Assembly: GCA_937982115.1 (NCBI GenBank)
Contig: CALJNE010000067.1
Span: forward strand, 1 to 55,796
DNA length: 55,796 nt
DNA from: an uncultured Bacteroidales bacterium
GTDB taxonomy: Bacteria > Bacteroidota > Bacteroidia > Bacteroidales > ML635J-15
Direction of reading: 5' to 3'
The notes below the pieces were generated by a model. The model saw only the letters and a program-made list of their open reading frames with translations, did not search any database and was not told where the DNA came from. A program made the translations under genes and the position numbers. Shown one piece after another: positions 47,102 to 55,796 of this stretch (within the stretch, counting starts at the first letter, position 1; every line of letters begins with the position of its first letter).

Positions 47102-48099
47102 AAGCCAAGTTTTTTTGATAATTCCAGCATGTTAATAATGGATTTTTCAGCTCGTTTAATTAAATCTTTATCAAGATTAATTTCAGGTTGTTCGTATTTT
47201 AGACAATTATAAAGTTTTTCAATTGTATTTAGTTTCATGAAATTACAATCATTACATCCACAGGTTGAGTCCAGTGCAGGTGCAGGAATATAAGTTTTTG
47301 AAGGATTTGCTTTTCGCATTTGGTGAAGTATTCCGGATTCTGTTGCGACAATGTACTTTATTGAATTATCTTTTTTAGTATATTCCAAAAGATTACTTGT
47401 ACTTCCTATAAAATCAGAAATAATTAAAATCGGCTTTTCACATTCGGGATGTGAAATTAACTTAGCATCAGGATTTTCTTGCTTTAATCTAATAATTGCT
47501 TCAATGTCAAATTGTTTATGAACATGACAAGCACCATCCCATAATATCATTTCTCTGCCTGTAACACTGTTAATATAATTTCCTAAGTTTTTATCCGGTC
47601 CAAATATAATTTTAGCATCTTCTGGCAAGCTCTCAATAATTTTCTGAGCATTTGATGATGTAACCACAATATCAGTAAGAGCTTTTATCTCTGCTGTTGT
47701 ATTCACATACGAAACAACAATATGGTCGGGATATTTTTTGACAAATCTTTTAAAATCTTCAGCTTTACAAGAGTCTGCTAAAGAACAACCTGCATTCAAA
47801 TCAGGAATTATAACTTTCTTATTAGGAGATAAAATTTTTGCTGTTTCTGCCATAAAATGAACACCTATAAATACTATTATATCCGCATTTGTTTTTTCTG
47901 CTTGTTGGGATAATTGTAAACTATCGCCAACAAAATCACATAAATCTTGTAATTCACCATCTACATAAAAGTGTCCCAATAGAACAGCATTTTTTTCATC
48001 TGCCATTCTTCTGATTTCGGTTTTAATGTCTATTCCTTCCGGCATTGGTTCAGAAATATAGCCAAAATTTTTGATTTGATTTTCAATATTGTTAATCAT
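47098..48099 (-). CDS. nadA: Quinolinate synthase
   Basis: Iron-sulfur enzyme of 333 residues that condenses iminoaspartate with dihydroxyacetone phosphate to quinolinate in NAD synthesis. HFYVDGELQDLCDFVGDSL and FIGVHFMAETAKIL start the first domain. The [4Fe-4S] ligands are the cysteines in LNAGCSLADSC (C105), WDGACHVH and DSTCGCNDCNFMKLN. Neither nadB nor nadC is in the window. It is first in a likely operon with the PagL-like protein, a PorT-like barrel and birA. Its upstream region is the long AT-rich spacer. Confidence 0.96.
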   Translation of the reverse strand: MINNIENQIKNFGYISEPMPEGIDIKTEIRRMADEKNAVLLGHFYVDGELQDLCDFVGDSLQLSQQAEKTNADIIVFIGVHFMAETAKILSPNKKVIIPDLNAGCSLADSCKAEDFKRFVKKYPDHIVVSYVNTTAEIKALTDIVVTSSNAQKIIESLPEDAKIIFGPDKNLGNYINSVTGREMILWDGACHVHKQFDIEAIIRLKQENPDAKLISHPECEKPILIISDFIGSTSNLLEYTKKDNSIKYIVATESGILHQMRKANPSKTYIPAPALDSTCGCNDCNFMKLNTIEKLYNCLKYEQPEINLDKDLIKRAEKSIINMLELSKKLGL

Positions 48100-48754
48100 A
48101 ATATTCTTTTATTTAAAATTTAAAAATTCTGATGATTATTATTATTCACTGTTAACAAGTTTATAAAAACATAAAATTTTATAATTTTCTACTTGCAAAT
48201 ATCAGATATTAAATTTTAATAACAATAAAAAATTAAAACTAACATTGATTTTCAACTAATTAAAAAAAATACTAACATCTGTTAATATGTTTATGTTAAC
48301 ATGTTGAAAGTATAAATTTTTAACTTTTTAACCGTAAATTGTGTTAAAAAAAATTACAAAAAAAAATAAAAAAATTTTTGCATTTTAAAAACTATTTTTT
48401 AATGTCAGTTAAGTTATATTTTTGAAAAAAATTTTTTAAATATTTTTCTACAAATATTAACAAATTTTCTAAAAACTGTTAATATAATTACATTACTGTA
48501 AATCAATAATTTATAAATTTTGATACGAGTTTAATAATCTGTTTTACAGTAAATTAACATTAAGTTAAACTTTTGTTAATAAATAATAGTTGTTTTTTAC
48601 TAAGTTTTTGTCAATCAATATATTTATAATTTATAGAAGTTAATAGATTGATCTTTTTATGAAATAAAAAGACATCAATTAATAACAAAATACAATTTTG
48701 AAAGTTTAACACATAGAATTATATTTGCAGCTTATTTAAAATGGTGATATTAAG
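48100..48754. other. Long AT-rich gene-free region between nadA and ileS, rich in GTTAA motifs
   Basis: Divergent 655-bp spacer, the longest in the window, and visibly poorer in G+C than its surroundings. It has many GTTAA/TTAAC motifs (for example 48151, 48281, 48295, 48479, 48566, 48575), a palindrome ATGTTAACAT (48293-48302), and TTACTGTAAA (48493-48502) against TTTACAGTAA (48543-48552), a perfect 10-bp inverted repeat. The only near DnaA box is TTATTCACT (48142-48150). It contains the ileS promoter and probably that of nadA; an origin or nucleoid-protein site is possible but not shown. Confidence 0.5.
48697..48727 (+). promoter_or_regulatory. Promoter of ileS
   Basis: TTTG at 48697-48700 and TATATTTG at 48720-48727 with a 19-nt spacer, an ideal Bacteroidota promoter 27 nt before the ATG. 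Confidence 0.8.
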
Positions 48755-51700
48755 ATGGATAAGAAATTTACTGAGTACAAAGAATTTGATCTTGCCGCAA
48801 TAAACAAAGAGTATGAAAAGAGATGGCAGGATAACCAAACTTTTGAAAAGAGTATAAAGACTAGAGAAAAAAATAAACCTTTTATTTTTTACGAAGGACC
48901 ACCATCAGCAAATGGAACTCCCGGAATTCACCACGTTATGGCAAGAACTATAAAAGATGTTGTTTGTCGTTTTAAAACTATGGAGGGATACCGGGTTGAC
49001 CGCAAAGCCGGTTGGGATACTCATGGTTTACCGGTAGAACTTGGCGTGGAAAAATCTCTCGGAATTACCAAAGAAGATATTGGAAAAAAAATAAGCGTTG
49101 AAGAATACAATAAAATTTGCCGTAAAGAAGTAATGAAATATACTGATGAGTGGGAAAAACTCACAAGTCAGATGGGATATTGGGTGGATATGGATGATCC
49201 GTACATTACTTATGATAATAAATACATAGAAACTTTGTGGTATTTATTAAAACAACTTTACGAAAAAGGATTTTTATACAAAGGATATACAATTCAGCCT
49301 TATTCTCCTGCTGCCGGAACAGGATTAAGTACTCACGAGCTTAATCAGCCGGGGTGTTATCGTGATGTGAAAGATACAACAGTTGTTGCACTTTTTAAAG
49401 TGATAAATAACAGTAATTCTGAAAAATTTTATAAAGGAGTGGATACCAATTTATTTATATTGGCATGGACGACTACTCCATGGACTTTACCGAGCAATAC
49501 TGCTCTTGCAGTTGGTCCTGATATTAAATATGTTAAAGTAAAAACTTTTAATCCATATTCTGGAGAAAAGATTTACGTTATACTATGCGAAGATCGTTTG
49601 AGTGCTTATTTTAAACCTGAAGCACGGGATTTAGATTTCGATGCTTACAAGCAGGGGGATAAACTTATTCCCTGGTCTGTTGTAGATGAATTTTTCGGAA
49701 AAGAATTGGTTGGATGCTATTACGAACAACTTATTGATTGGGTAAAACCGATGTCTCCGGCATTTAAAGTTATTCCCGGTGATTATGTTACTACTGAAGA
49801 TGGTACCGGAATAGTTCATATTGCTCCTACATTTGGTGCTGATGATGCTAGAGTAGCAAAAGCTGCCGGAATACCTGCTTTAATAATTCATGACAAAGAT
49901 GGAAATATTTGTCCATTAGTTGATAAACAAGGAAAATTCTTTAGAATAGAAGATATTCACTCGGATTTTGTTGCTAAATATGTGAATATTAATACATATT
50001 CAGAGTTTGCTGGAAAATATGTTAAAAATGAATATGATCCCGAAGGCAATACAAAAGAAACTACCACTGACGTTGATATTGCTGTAATGCTGAAACAACA
50101 AGGTAAAGCATTCAGGATTGAAAAACATGTTCATAATTATCCGCACTGTTGGCGTACCGATAAACCGGTTTTATATTATCCTTTGGATTCATGGTTTATA
50201 AAAACAACAGCAGTAAAAGACAGAATGATTGAACTTAATAAAACAATCAATTGGAAACCTGCAAGCACCGGTGAAGGACGATTTGGAAAATGGCTCGAAA
50301 ACCTTGTTGATTGGAATCTCAGTCGTTCTCGTTATTGGGGAACACCTTTGCCTATCTGGAGTACCGAGGACGGTAAAGAAAGAAGATGTATAGGATCGGT
50401 AGAAGAACTTATTAACGAAATAAAAAAATCTGTTGAAAAAGGCTATATGTCAGCTGATTTCTGGAAAGATTTTGTGCCCGAAGATTACAGCAAGGATAAT
50501 TACGAAAAAATAGATCTGCACCGTCCTTATGTTGATGAAATAATTCTTGTTGCTTCAGATGGTCGTAAGATGTATCGTGAGCCGGACCTTATTGATGTTT
50601 GGTTTGATTCGGGTGCTATGCCTTATGCACAATGGCATTGGCCTTTTGAAAATTACGAAAATTTCGATAATCTATTTCCTGCTGATTTTATTGCTGAAGG
50701 AGTTGATCAAACTCGTGGTTGGTTTTTCACTCTACATGCTATTTCTACAATGATTAAAGATTCTGTTGCTTTTAAAAATATTATTTCCAACGGTCTTGTT
50801 CTCGATAAAGATGGCAACAAGATGTCTAAACGTCTTGGTAATGCCGTTGATCCTTTTAAGACCATGAACGAATATGGTGCTGATGCTTTACGCTGGTATA
50901 TGATTACTAACTCGCAATCATGGGATAATCTTAAATTTGACTTTGTCGGAATTGATGAGGTGAAGCGTAAATTCTTCGGTACTTTATACAACACTTACAG
51001 CTTTTTTGCACTGTATGCTAATATTGACGGTTTCAAATACAGCGAACCTGAAGTGGAATTTGAAAAACGTCCCGAACTCGACAGATGGATTTTAAGTTTG
51101 TTGAATTCCTTGGTTAAAGAAGTTTATTGGTGTTACTCGAATTATGAAAATACTCGTGCCGGTCGTTTGATACAAGAATTTGTTAATGATAATCTTAGTA
51201 ATTGGTATGTTCGCCTTGGTAGAAAGAGATACTGGGGCGGAGATTATTCAGAAGATAAAATTTCTGCATATCAAACCTTATATACTTGTTTGATTACAAT
51301 TGCAAAATTAGCGGCTCCAATAGCTCCATTTTATATGGATAAATTATACTGCGATTTAAACTTTGTTACAGCTAAGGAACAATTTGAATCTGTTCATCTT
51401 GCATATTTTCCGCAAGTAAACGAAGCACTGATTGACAAATCACTTGAAGAAAGAATGCAAATGGCACAAACCATTTCGTCAATGATTTTAAGTTTACGTC
51501 GAAAAGTAGGAATTAAAGTAAGACAGCCTCTTCAAAAAGCTCTTGTTCCTGATATTGGCGGTGATTTCAAACAGCAGCTTGAAAGAGTTAAAAACATTAT
51601 TATCACTGAAACAAATATTAAAGAGATTGAAATAATTTCCGATAGTGCTGACTTTTTGGTGAAAAAAATTAAACCAAACTTCAAAGTTCTCGGTCCTCGA

Positions 51701-52192
51701 TTTGGTAAAATAATGAAAGAATTGTCGGCTTTAATTACTACAATGTCCCAAAAAGATATTAACCAGCTCGAACGCGAAGGAAAGTTTATTTTTAATATTA
51801 ATGATCAAGAAGTAATAATAGGTATTGAAGATGTTGAAATAATTAGCGAAGATATTCCGGGTTGGCTTGTGGATAATGAAGGTAAATTTACAGTTGCTCT
51901 TGATGTTACATTGAATGAAGATTTAATTGCTGAAGGTATTGCAAGAGAATTTATTAATCGCATTCAAAATATTCGTAAAGAAAGTGGATTCGATGTTACG
52001 GATAAAATTAATATAGAAGTGGTGTCACATCCTGAGATTGATTCAGCATTATTGAAACATAAGGATTATATATGTTCTCAAACATTAGCATTATCATTAA
52101 AAATAGTTAATGATTTGGAACAAAATAAAAAAATAAACGTAGAAATAAATGATTTTGAAACAGCAGTGAGCGTAACAAAAAGTCTAACTTAA
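48755..52192 (+). CDS. ileS: Isoleucyl-tRNA synthetase
   Basis: Class I synthetase of 1145 residues, longer than the E. coli enzyme and of the type shared with eukaryotes and many Bacteroidota. YEGPPSANGTPGIHHV holds the HIGH-type motif (about 54-62), TTTPWTLPSNTAL and GTGIVHIAPTFGADD belong to the CP1 editing domain, VDQTRGWFFTLH is in the core, and GNKMSKRLGN the KMSKS loop (about 687-696). The long helical C-terminal part ends without the E. coli-type zinc ribbon. Forms an operon with the dksA-like gene 12 bp downstream. Confidence 0.97.
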   Translation: MDKKFTEYKEFDLAAINKEYEKRWQDNQTFEKSIKTREKNKPFIFYEGPPSANGTPGIHHVMARTIKDVVCRFKTMEGYRVDRKAGWDTHGLPVELGVEKSLGITKEDIGKKISVEEYNKICRKEVMKYTDEWEKLTSQMGYWVDMDDPYITYDNKYIETLWYLLKQLYEKGFLYKGYTIQPYSPAAGTGLSTHELNQPGCYRDVKDTTVVALFKVINNSNSEKFYKGVDTNLFILAWTTTPWTLPSNTALAVGPDIKYVKVKTFNPYSGEKIYVILCEDRLSAYFKPEARDLDFDAYKQGDKLIPWSVVDEFFGKELVGCYYEQLIDWVKPMSPAFKVIPGDYVTTEDGTGIVHIAPTFGADDARVAKAAGIPALIIHDKDGNICPLVDKQGKFFRIEDIHSDFVAKYVNINTYSEFAGKYVKNEYDPEGNTKETTTDVDIAVMLKQQGKAFRIEKHVHNYPHCWRTDKPVLYYPLDSWFIKTTAVKDRMIELNKTINWKPASTGEGRFGKWLENLVDWNLSRSRYWGTPLPIWSTEDGKERRCIGSVEELINEIKKSVEKGYMSADFWKDFVPEDYSKDNYEKIDLHRPYVDEIILVASDGRKMYREPDLIDVWFDSGAMPYAQWHWPFENYENFDNLFPADFIAEGVDQTRGWFFTLHAISTMIKDSVAFKNIISNGLVLDKDGNKMSKRLGNAVDPFKTMNEYGADALRWYMITNSQSWDNLKFDFVGIDEVKRKFFGTLYNTYSFFALYANIDGFKYSEPEVEFEKRPELDRWILSLLNSLVKEVYWCYSNYENTRAGRLIQEFVNDNLSNWYVRLGRKRYWGGDYSEDKISAYQTLYTCLITIAKLAAPIAPFYMDKLYCDLNFVTAKEQFESVHLAYFPQVNEALIDKSLEERMQMAQTISSMILSLRRKVGIKVRQPLQKALVPDIGGDFKQQLERVKNIIITETNIKEIEIISDSADFLVKKIKPNFKVLGPRFGKIMKELSALITTMSQKDINQLEREGKFIFNINDQEVIIGIEDVEIISEDIPGWLVDNEGKFTVALDVTLNEDLIAEGIAREFINRIQNIRKESGFDVTDKINIEVVSHPEIDSALLKHKDYICSQTLALSLKIVNDLEQNKKINVEINDFETAVSVTKSLT

Positions 52193-52204
52193 AATTTAGG
52201 GGTT

Positions 52205-52594
52205 ATGAGCGAAGAAAGTAAAGAAAAAACCAGATACACCTACGAAGAACTTCAGGAGTTCAAGGAAATTATTTTAAAAAAGCTGGATAAAGCACAAAAA
52301 GATTATGAGCTTTATAAAAGTATGTTAAGTCTTACCGACACTAACGACACTATGGATACTTCACCAACATTTAAGTTGTTGGAAGAAGGGGCAAACGTTA
52401 TGTCGAAAGAAGAAATTGCCAAAATTGCTCAACGTCAGTTAAAATTTATACAACATTTGCAAGCTGCATTAGTGAGAATTGAAAACGGTACTTACGGAAT
52501 ATGTCGTGAAACCGGAAAATTGATAAGCAAAGAAAGGCTAAGAGCAGTTCCGCATGCAACATTGAGTATAGAAGCTAAACAAAACAGAAAATAG
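52205..52594 (+). CDS. DksA/TraR-family regulator without zinc-finger cysteines
   Basis: Protein of 129 residues. The N-terminal helical hairpin (about 10-90) carries an acidic tip, LTDTNDTMDTSP, similar to the DxxDxA tip that DksA pushes into the RNA polymerase secondary channel. The globular end YGICRETGKLISKERLRAVPHATLSIEAK follows the DksA zinc-finger pattern, but only the first cysteine remains; the others are Thr, His and Ser. This form is usual for Bacteroidota homologues beside ileS and suggests a zinc-free fold. The usual next gene, lspA, is missing. Confidence 0.88.
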   Translation: MSEESKEKTRYTYEELQEFKEIILKKLDKAQKDYELYKSMLSLTDTNDTMDTSPTFKLLEEGANVMSKEEIAKIAQRQLKFIQHLQAALVRIENGTYGICRETGKLISKERLRAVPHATLSIEAKQNRK

Positions 52595-52618
52595 CCAAAC
52601 CAATAACCATGAGCAGGT

Positions 52619-52660
52619 AACAGCCGAGTCGGATTTATCTGGTTCGGTTGTTTAGTTTTA
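52619..52660 (+). terminator. Possible terminator after the dksA-like gene
   Basis: AACAGCCGA (52619-52627) pairs with TCGGTTGTT (52644-52652), one G-T pair among nine, around a 16-nt loop. Only a weak T-rich stretch follows (TAGTTTTA). Confidence 0.45.
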
Positions 52661-52665
52661 TAACG

Positions 52666-54774
52666 TCAACTTATCATTCCAAGGTCAACTTTACCTTGGT
52701 TCATTATTTTAAGTTGTTTAAGAAAAATAGTATTGTCCGGCTTTTGTAATTCCGGGTCATCGTTAAGGATATCTTCAGCAATAATTTTCACGTATTGAAT
52801 AAGTTGTCCATCTTGGCTTAGGTTAGCCATTTTAAGATCGAGGCTGAAACCGCTCTGCTGAGTACCTGCCATATCTCCAGGACCTCTGAGCTTAAGATCT
52901 GTTTCAGCTATTTCGAAACCATCGGTTGTGTTAACCATGGTTAATATTCTGTTATATGCATTATCGGAGAGTTCGTCGGCTGTCATAAGTATGCAATATG
53001 ATTGTTCAGAACCTCTTCCTACTCTGCCTCTCAATTGGTGTAGTTGTGAAAGCCCGAATCTTTCTGCACTTTCTATAACCATTACAGTTGCATTTGGTAC
53101 GTCAACTCCAACCTCAATTACTGTAGTAGCAATCATAATTTGTGTTTGACGCTCAATAAAAAGTTGCATGGAATATTCTTTATCGGCAGGTTTCATACGA
53201 CCATGTACAACAGAAATACTGTATTTTGGTGGAGGAAATGCTCTGCTATAGCCTTCAACACCATCTTCAAGGTCTTTGTAGTCCATTGTTTCGGATTCTT
53301 TTATCAATGGAAATACAACATAAACTTGCCTGCCAAGCTCTATTTGTTTTTTTATGAAACCGAAAATTCGCATTCGGTCTTTATCCGTAAAGTGTTTTGT
53401 TATAATTTTTGTTCGTCCCGGGGGTAATTCATCAATAACAGATACGTCGAGGTCGCCATAGAGCGTCATTGCCAGAGTACGTGGTATTGGTGTTGCAGAC
53501 ATTATTAGTACATGGGGCGGAATTTTATTTTTAATCCATAATTTTGCTCTCTGCTCTACTCCGAAACGATGTTGTTCATCAATTACAACAAATCCTAAAT
53601 TCTTAAATTCAACAACATCTTCAATAAGAGCATGAGTTCCGATAATAATCTGTATTTTTCCTTCGGCAAGTTCTTTGTAAATTTCTTCTTTTTCTTTCTT
53701 TTTCGTTGAACCTGTCAACAACCTGAAGTTTAAGTCTAAACCTTGAAGAAATTTTTTTATGGAGTTGTAATGTTGTAAAGCAAGAATTTCGGTTGGAGAC
53801 ATCATACAGGCCTGATAGTCATTATCTACTGCCATTAACATACTTAAAAGAGCAACCATTGTTTTCCCGCTGCCTACATCACCTTGAAGCAAGCGGTTCA
53901 TCTGTTTTCCGCTCATAACATCTGTTCTAATTTCTCGAAGTACTCTAATTTGAGCATTAGTGAGTTTGAAAGGAATATTTTTATAAAAACATTGCTTTAC
54001 ATAATAGTCCTTGTTTTTATCAAACACAAAGCCAATAGAGTTTTTCTTACGTTTGAGTTTTATTTGCAAAAGATTTAGTTGGATGTAAAATAATTCTTCG
54101 AATTTAATACGATACTGTGCTTTAGACAATTCTTCCGTATTCTCCGGGAAATGTATAATCCTTAAAGTATCTTCAAGCTTTAGCAATTTATGCTTTTCTC
54201 GAAAATTTAGAGGAAGAGTTTCTTCGATTTTACCAGATATTTCTTTAAAAAGAGTCTCACATAGTTTCTGAATTGTTTTTGAGGTAATAAAACTATTTTT
54301 TAGTTTTTCAGTTGTGCTGTATTGAGGATAAAGGTTTTTTGCAATTTGAGTTTTCCACTTTTCAACATCTTCAATATCAGGATGAACAATGTTAATACGT
54401 CCTAAAAATTCTTTGGGTTTTCCAAATAAAATATATTCTTTGTGAAGCTGTATAGAATCTTTAATCCATTTTATTCCCTGAAACCATACAATTTCAACAA
54501 CTCCTGTATCATCAGCAAAATATCCAACTAATTTTTTTCCGCTTCTGGAAATTGTTGCTGTTTCAAAATTTAAAAATTTACCTTTTAGCTGAATATACGG
54601 TAAATCTTTGTGTAGTTCTTTTATAGTATAGAATTTACTACGGTCAATATAACGATAAGGAAAAAAATATAGCAGGTCACGGTATGTTTCAAGTCCAAGT
54701 TCTTTTTTTAAAAGTTCCGCTCTTTTAGGTCCTACGCCGGGTAAATATTTTAGTTCCTTATCAAGTATTGACAT
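52666..54774 (-). CDS. recG: ATP-dependent DNA helicase RecG
   Basis: Helicase of 702 residues that regresses stalled replication forks and processes branched DNA. LPGVGPKRAELL opens the wedge/OB domain, GDVGSGKT is Walker A, VIDEQHRFGV the DEAH-type box, MSATPIPRTLAMTLYGDLDVS motif III, and QLRGRVGRG motif VI; the C-terminal TRG-type region follows with LRGPGDMAGTQQSG. Single gene; TATATTTG at 54800-54793 is its promoter element and supports the start at 54774. Convergent with the ileS operon. Confidence 0.96.
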   Translation of the reverse strand: MSILDKELKYLPGVGPKRAELLKKELGLETYRDLLYFFPYRYIDRSKFYTIKELHKDLPYIQLKGKFLNFETATISRSGKKLVGYFADDTGVVEIVWFQGIKWIKDSIQLHKEYILFGKPKEFLGRINIVHPDIEDVEKWKTQIAKNLYPQYSTTEKLKNSFITSKTIQKLCETLFKEISGKIEETLPLNFREKHKLLKLEDTLRIIHFPENTEELSKAQYRIKFEELFYIQLNLLQIKLKRKKNSIGFVFDKNKDYYVKQCFYKNIPFKLTNAQIRVLREIRTDVMSGKQMNRLLQGDVGSGKTMVALLSMLMAVDNDYQACMMSPTEILALQHYNSIKKFLQGLDLNFRLLTGSTKKKEKEEIYKELAEGKIQIIIGTHALIEDVVEFKNLGFVVIDEQHRFGVEQRAKLWIKNKIPPHVLIMSATPIPRTLAMTLYGDLDVSVIDELPPGRTKIITKHFTDKDRMRIFGFIKKQIELGRQVYVVFPLIKESETMDYKDLEDGVEGYSRAFPPPKYSISVVHGRMKPADKEYSMQLFIERQTQIMIATTVIEVGVDVPNATVMVIESAERFGLSQLHQLRGRVGRGSEQSYCILMTADELSDNAYNRILTMVNTTDGFEIAETDLKLRGPGDMAGTQQSGFSLDLKMANLSQDGQLIQYVKIIAEDILNDDPELQKPDNTIFLKQLKIMNQGKVDLGMIS

Positions 54775-54792
54775 AAAAAATCATATTTACTA

Positions 54793-54800
54793 CAAATATA
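54793..54800 (-). promoter_or_regulatory. -7 promoter element of recG
   Basis: TATATTTG on the minus strand, 18 nt before the recG ATG; no -33 element stands out. Confidence 0.55.
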
Positions 54801-54991
54801 TTAAATGTTTATTACTTTTTGGAGTATTAATCCTGTATTAAGAATGAGAAATAAAAATTACTAATGATTAGTAGGCTAAGGATAAAGTATGCTATTATGT
54901 TGATGTGACTTTTAATCTATGTTTAATTATTCTCTAATTAGATTTTTACAAGTAACATATATAGTGAAATTTTCAACTAAGCACAATGTAT

Positions 54992-55796
54992 TTATATATA
55001 ATTATTAATTAAGCTTTCTTCAAAATTAAGCTTAAACCTTATGTTATTTGACTTCCATTTACGTTTTATCGCAACGTAATCTTCCAGACTTATAGAATTT
55101 CGTTGAAGAAAATCTTGATACAACAACTCCATCTTTAAATATTTTATCCACGCCAACCGAACCTCCAACAACTTATAATAATTCGGAACAGATTTTAAAC
55201 TTTGCAGAAAAGAATAAAAGTTCGCATATACCTGTAAATACTTCGTGGCCACTCCTCGCATAAACCGATTTATAAATTCTTTGAATTCCTCAACTTTGTA
55301 CCTGTGCATTTTCAAACTTTTCTCTAACCTCCTGATTTTTATAGTGCTATTTTTCTCTTTAATCAATTGTTTAACATCTTCAATTAAAATATTTTCTTTA
55401 TCCTTAAAAAATAATAACGATTTATTCGCAACTCTGCAGGAAAACCGTTCGTGAAAATCTTTACTTATACTGTCTCCAACGTTAATAAACTTAAATTCAG
55501 TCAATCGACTATCCGTAATAGAACACAAATTAACTTTCTGTAATTTTTTCTTGATGCTCCGAGTAGCTTGCTTTCGTCCTTTTTCACTAAAATTAAAACT
55601 AACTTTATTCGCTATCGTAACAGATTCGTAATCTTGCTTAACTAATTGCAATGCCAAAAAAATCTTATGTCGCCAGTCAAATGCCGTTAAAATACTAATT
55701 CCAAATTTTTTAGAAATATTTTTTATTGTCAACACCTCACCACTATTAAACATATCAAACAATTGCAAAAATTTCTCTTTCTTATTTATATAATGA
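54992..55796 (-). pseudogene. IS1595/ISXO2-like transposase remnant, catalytically degraded, 5' end outside the window
   Basis: The frame is open from the right edge of the window (so the N-terminus, probably a zinc ribbon, is outside) to the stop at 54992, at least 267 residues. ISKKFGISILTAFDWRHKI is the helix-turn-helix just before the catalytic core of Bacteroidota IS1595 transposases, and INRFMRGVATKYLQVY is the family's GVATKYL block. In between, the place of the first catalytic Asp-Glu reads ANKVSFNFSEKG, so Asp is Asn and Glu is Lys; the second Asp and the later Asn also seem lost. Yet the frame is intact. It is either a decaying copy or a retired, possibly reused, transposase. No inverted ends were found. 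Confidence 0.65.

Noticed and set aside
48142..48150. TTATTCACT as proof of a replication origin
   Set aside because: A single 8-of-9 DnaA-box match in AT-rich DNA is expected by chance; no cluster was found.

Overview
The window is chromosomal DNA from an AT-rich member of the Bacteroidota. The evidence is consistent: an LpxC-FabZ fusion followed by lpxA, an atpD-atpC pair with a short epsilon subunit, an OMP_b-brl_3-type outer-membrane receptor with a carboxypeptidase-like N-terminal domain, a DksA-like protein without its zinc cysteines next to ileS, and repeated promoter motifs of the Bacteroidota form (TTTG, about 18-19 nt, TAnnTTTG) placed just upstream of start codons. Class and genus cannot be fixed by eye. 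No rRNA, tRNA, CRISPR array or prophage was seen.

Layout. 0.2-3.2 kb: a TMTC-like GT-C glycosyltransferase with TPRs and a dolichol-phosphate-sugar-synthase-like GT2. 3.2-4.0 kb: cold-shock protein, and a YbjQ protein with a 46-residue membrane protein directly downstream. 4.1-8.5 kb: RND/MMPL exporter, sugar-nucleotide epimerase, short-chain prenyl diphosphate synthase. 8.5-10.3 kb: atpD-atpC. 10.3-15.2 kb: outer-membrane receptor, aspS, CYTH protein. 15.2-20.3 kb: a REC-PASx4-kinase-REC hybrid sensor and a Na/phosphate symporter. 20.3-23.4 kb: a YwqK-like lipoprotein and an ECF sigma / anti-sigma-like / outer-membrane protein cluster. 23.6-25.8 kb: lpxC-fabZ and lpxA. 26-28.5 kb: B12-dependent ribonucleotide reductase. 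28.9-31 kb: waaA and an outer-membrane protein. 31.1-36.6 kb: ettA, a TPR-PP2C phosphatase, mnmG. 36.7-40.1 kb: adenine deaminase, dtd, MazG-like protein, deoC. 40.2-44.5 kb: long-chain prenyl diphosphate synthase, queD, transketolase C-terminal half, M15 peptidase, TPR lipoprotein. 44.5-48.1 kb: birA, two outer-membrane proteins (one PagL-like), nadA. 48.1-48.75 kb: a long AT-rich gene-free stretch. 48.75-54.8 kb: ileS, dksA-like, recG. 55-55.8 kb: a decayed IS1595-like transposase running off the window.

The genes are mostly housekeeping: lipid A/Kdo synthesis (lpxC-fabZ, lpxA, waaA, PagL-like), isoprenoids (two prenyl synthases whose chain-length residues differ), translation (aspS, ileS, ettA, dtd, mnmG, queD), nucleotide salvage and supply (ade, deoC, MazG-like, nrdJ), and envelope sensing.

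The most informative non-coding signal is a set of ParB-binding parS sites: two (36649-36664 and 38326-38341) bracket the adenine deaminase gene just downstream of mnmG, and a third (29523-29538) lies inside waaA. They suggest the window lies near the chromosome origin, although parA, parB, dnaA and a canonical DnaA-box cluster were not found. Other points worth checking are a REP-like element at 40116-40222, an ECF-type promoter overlapping a 9-bp inverted repeat at 22832-22874, and the transposase that has lost its catalytic residues. I did not find a convincing undescribed multi-gene system.
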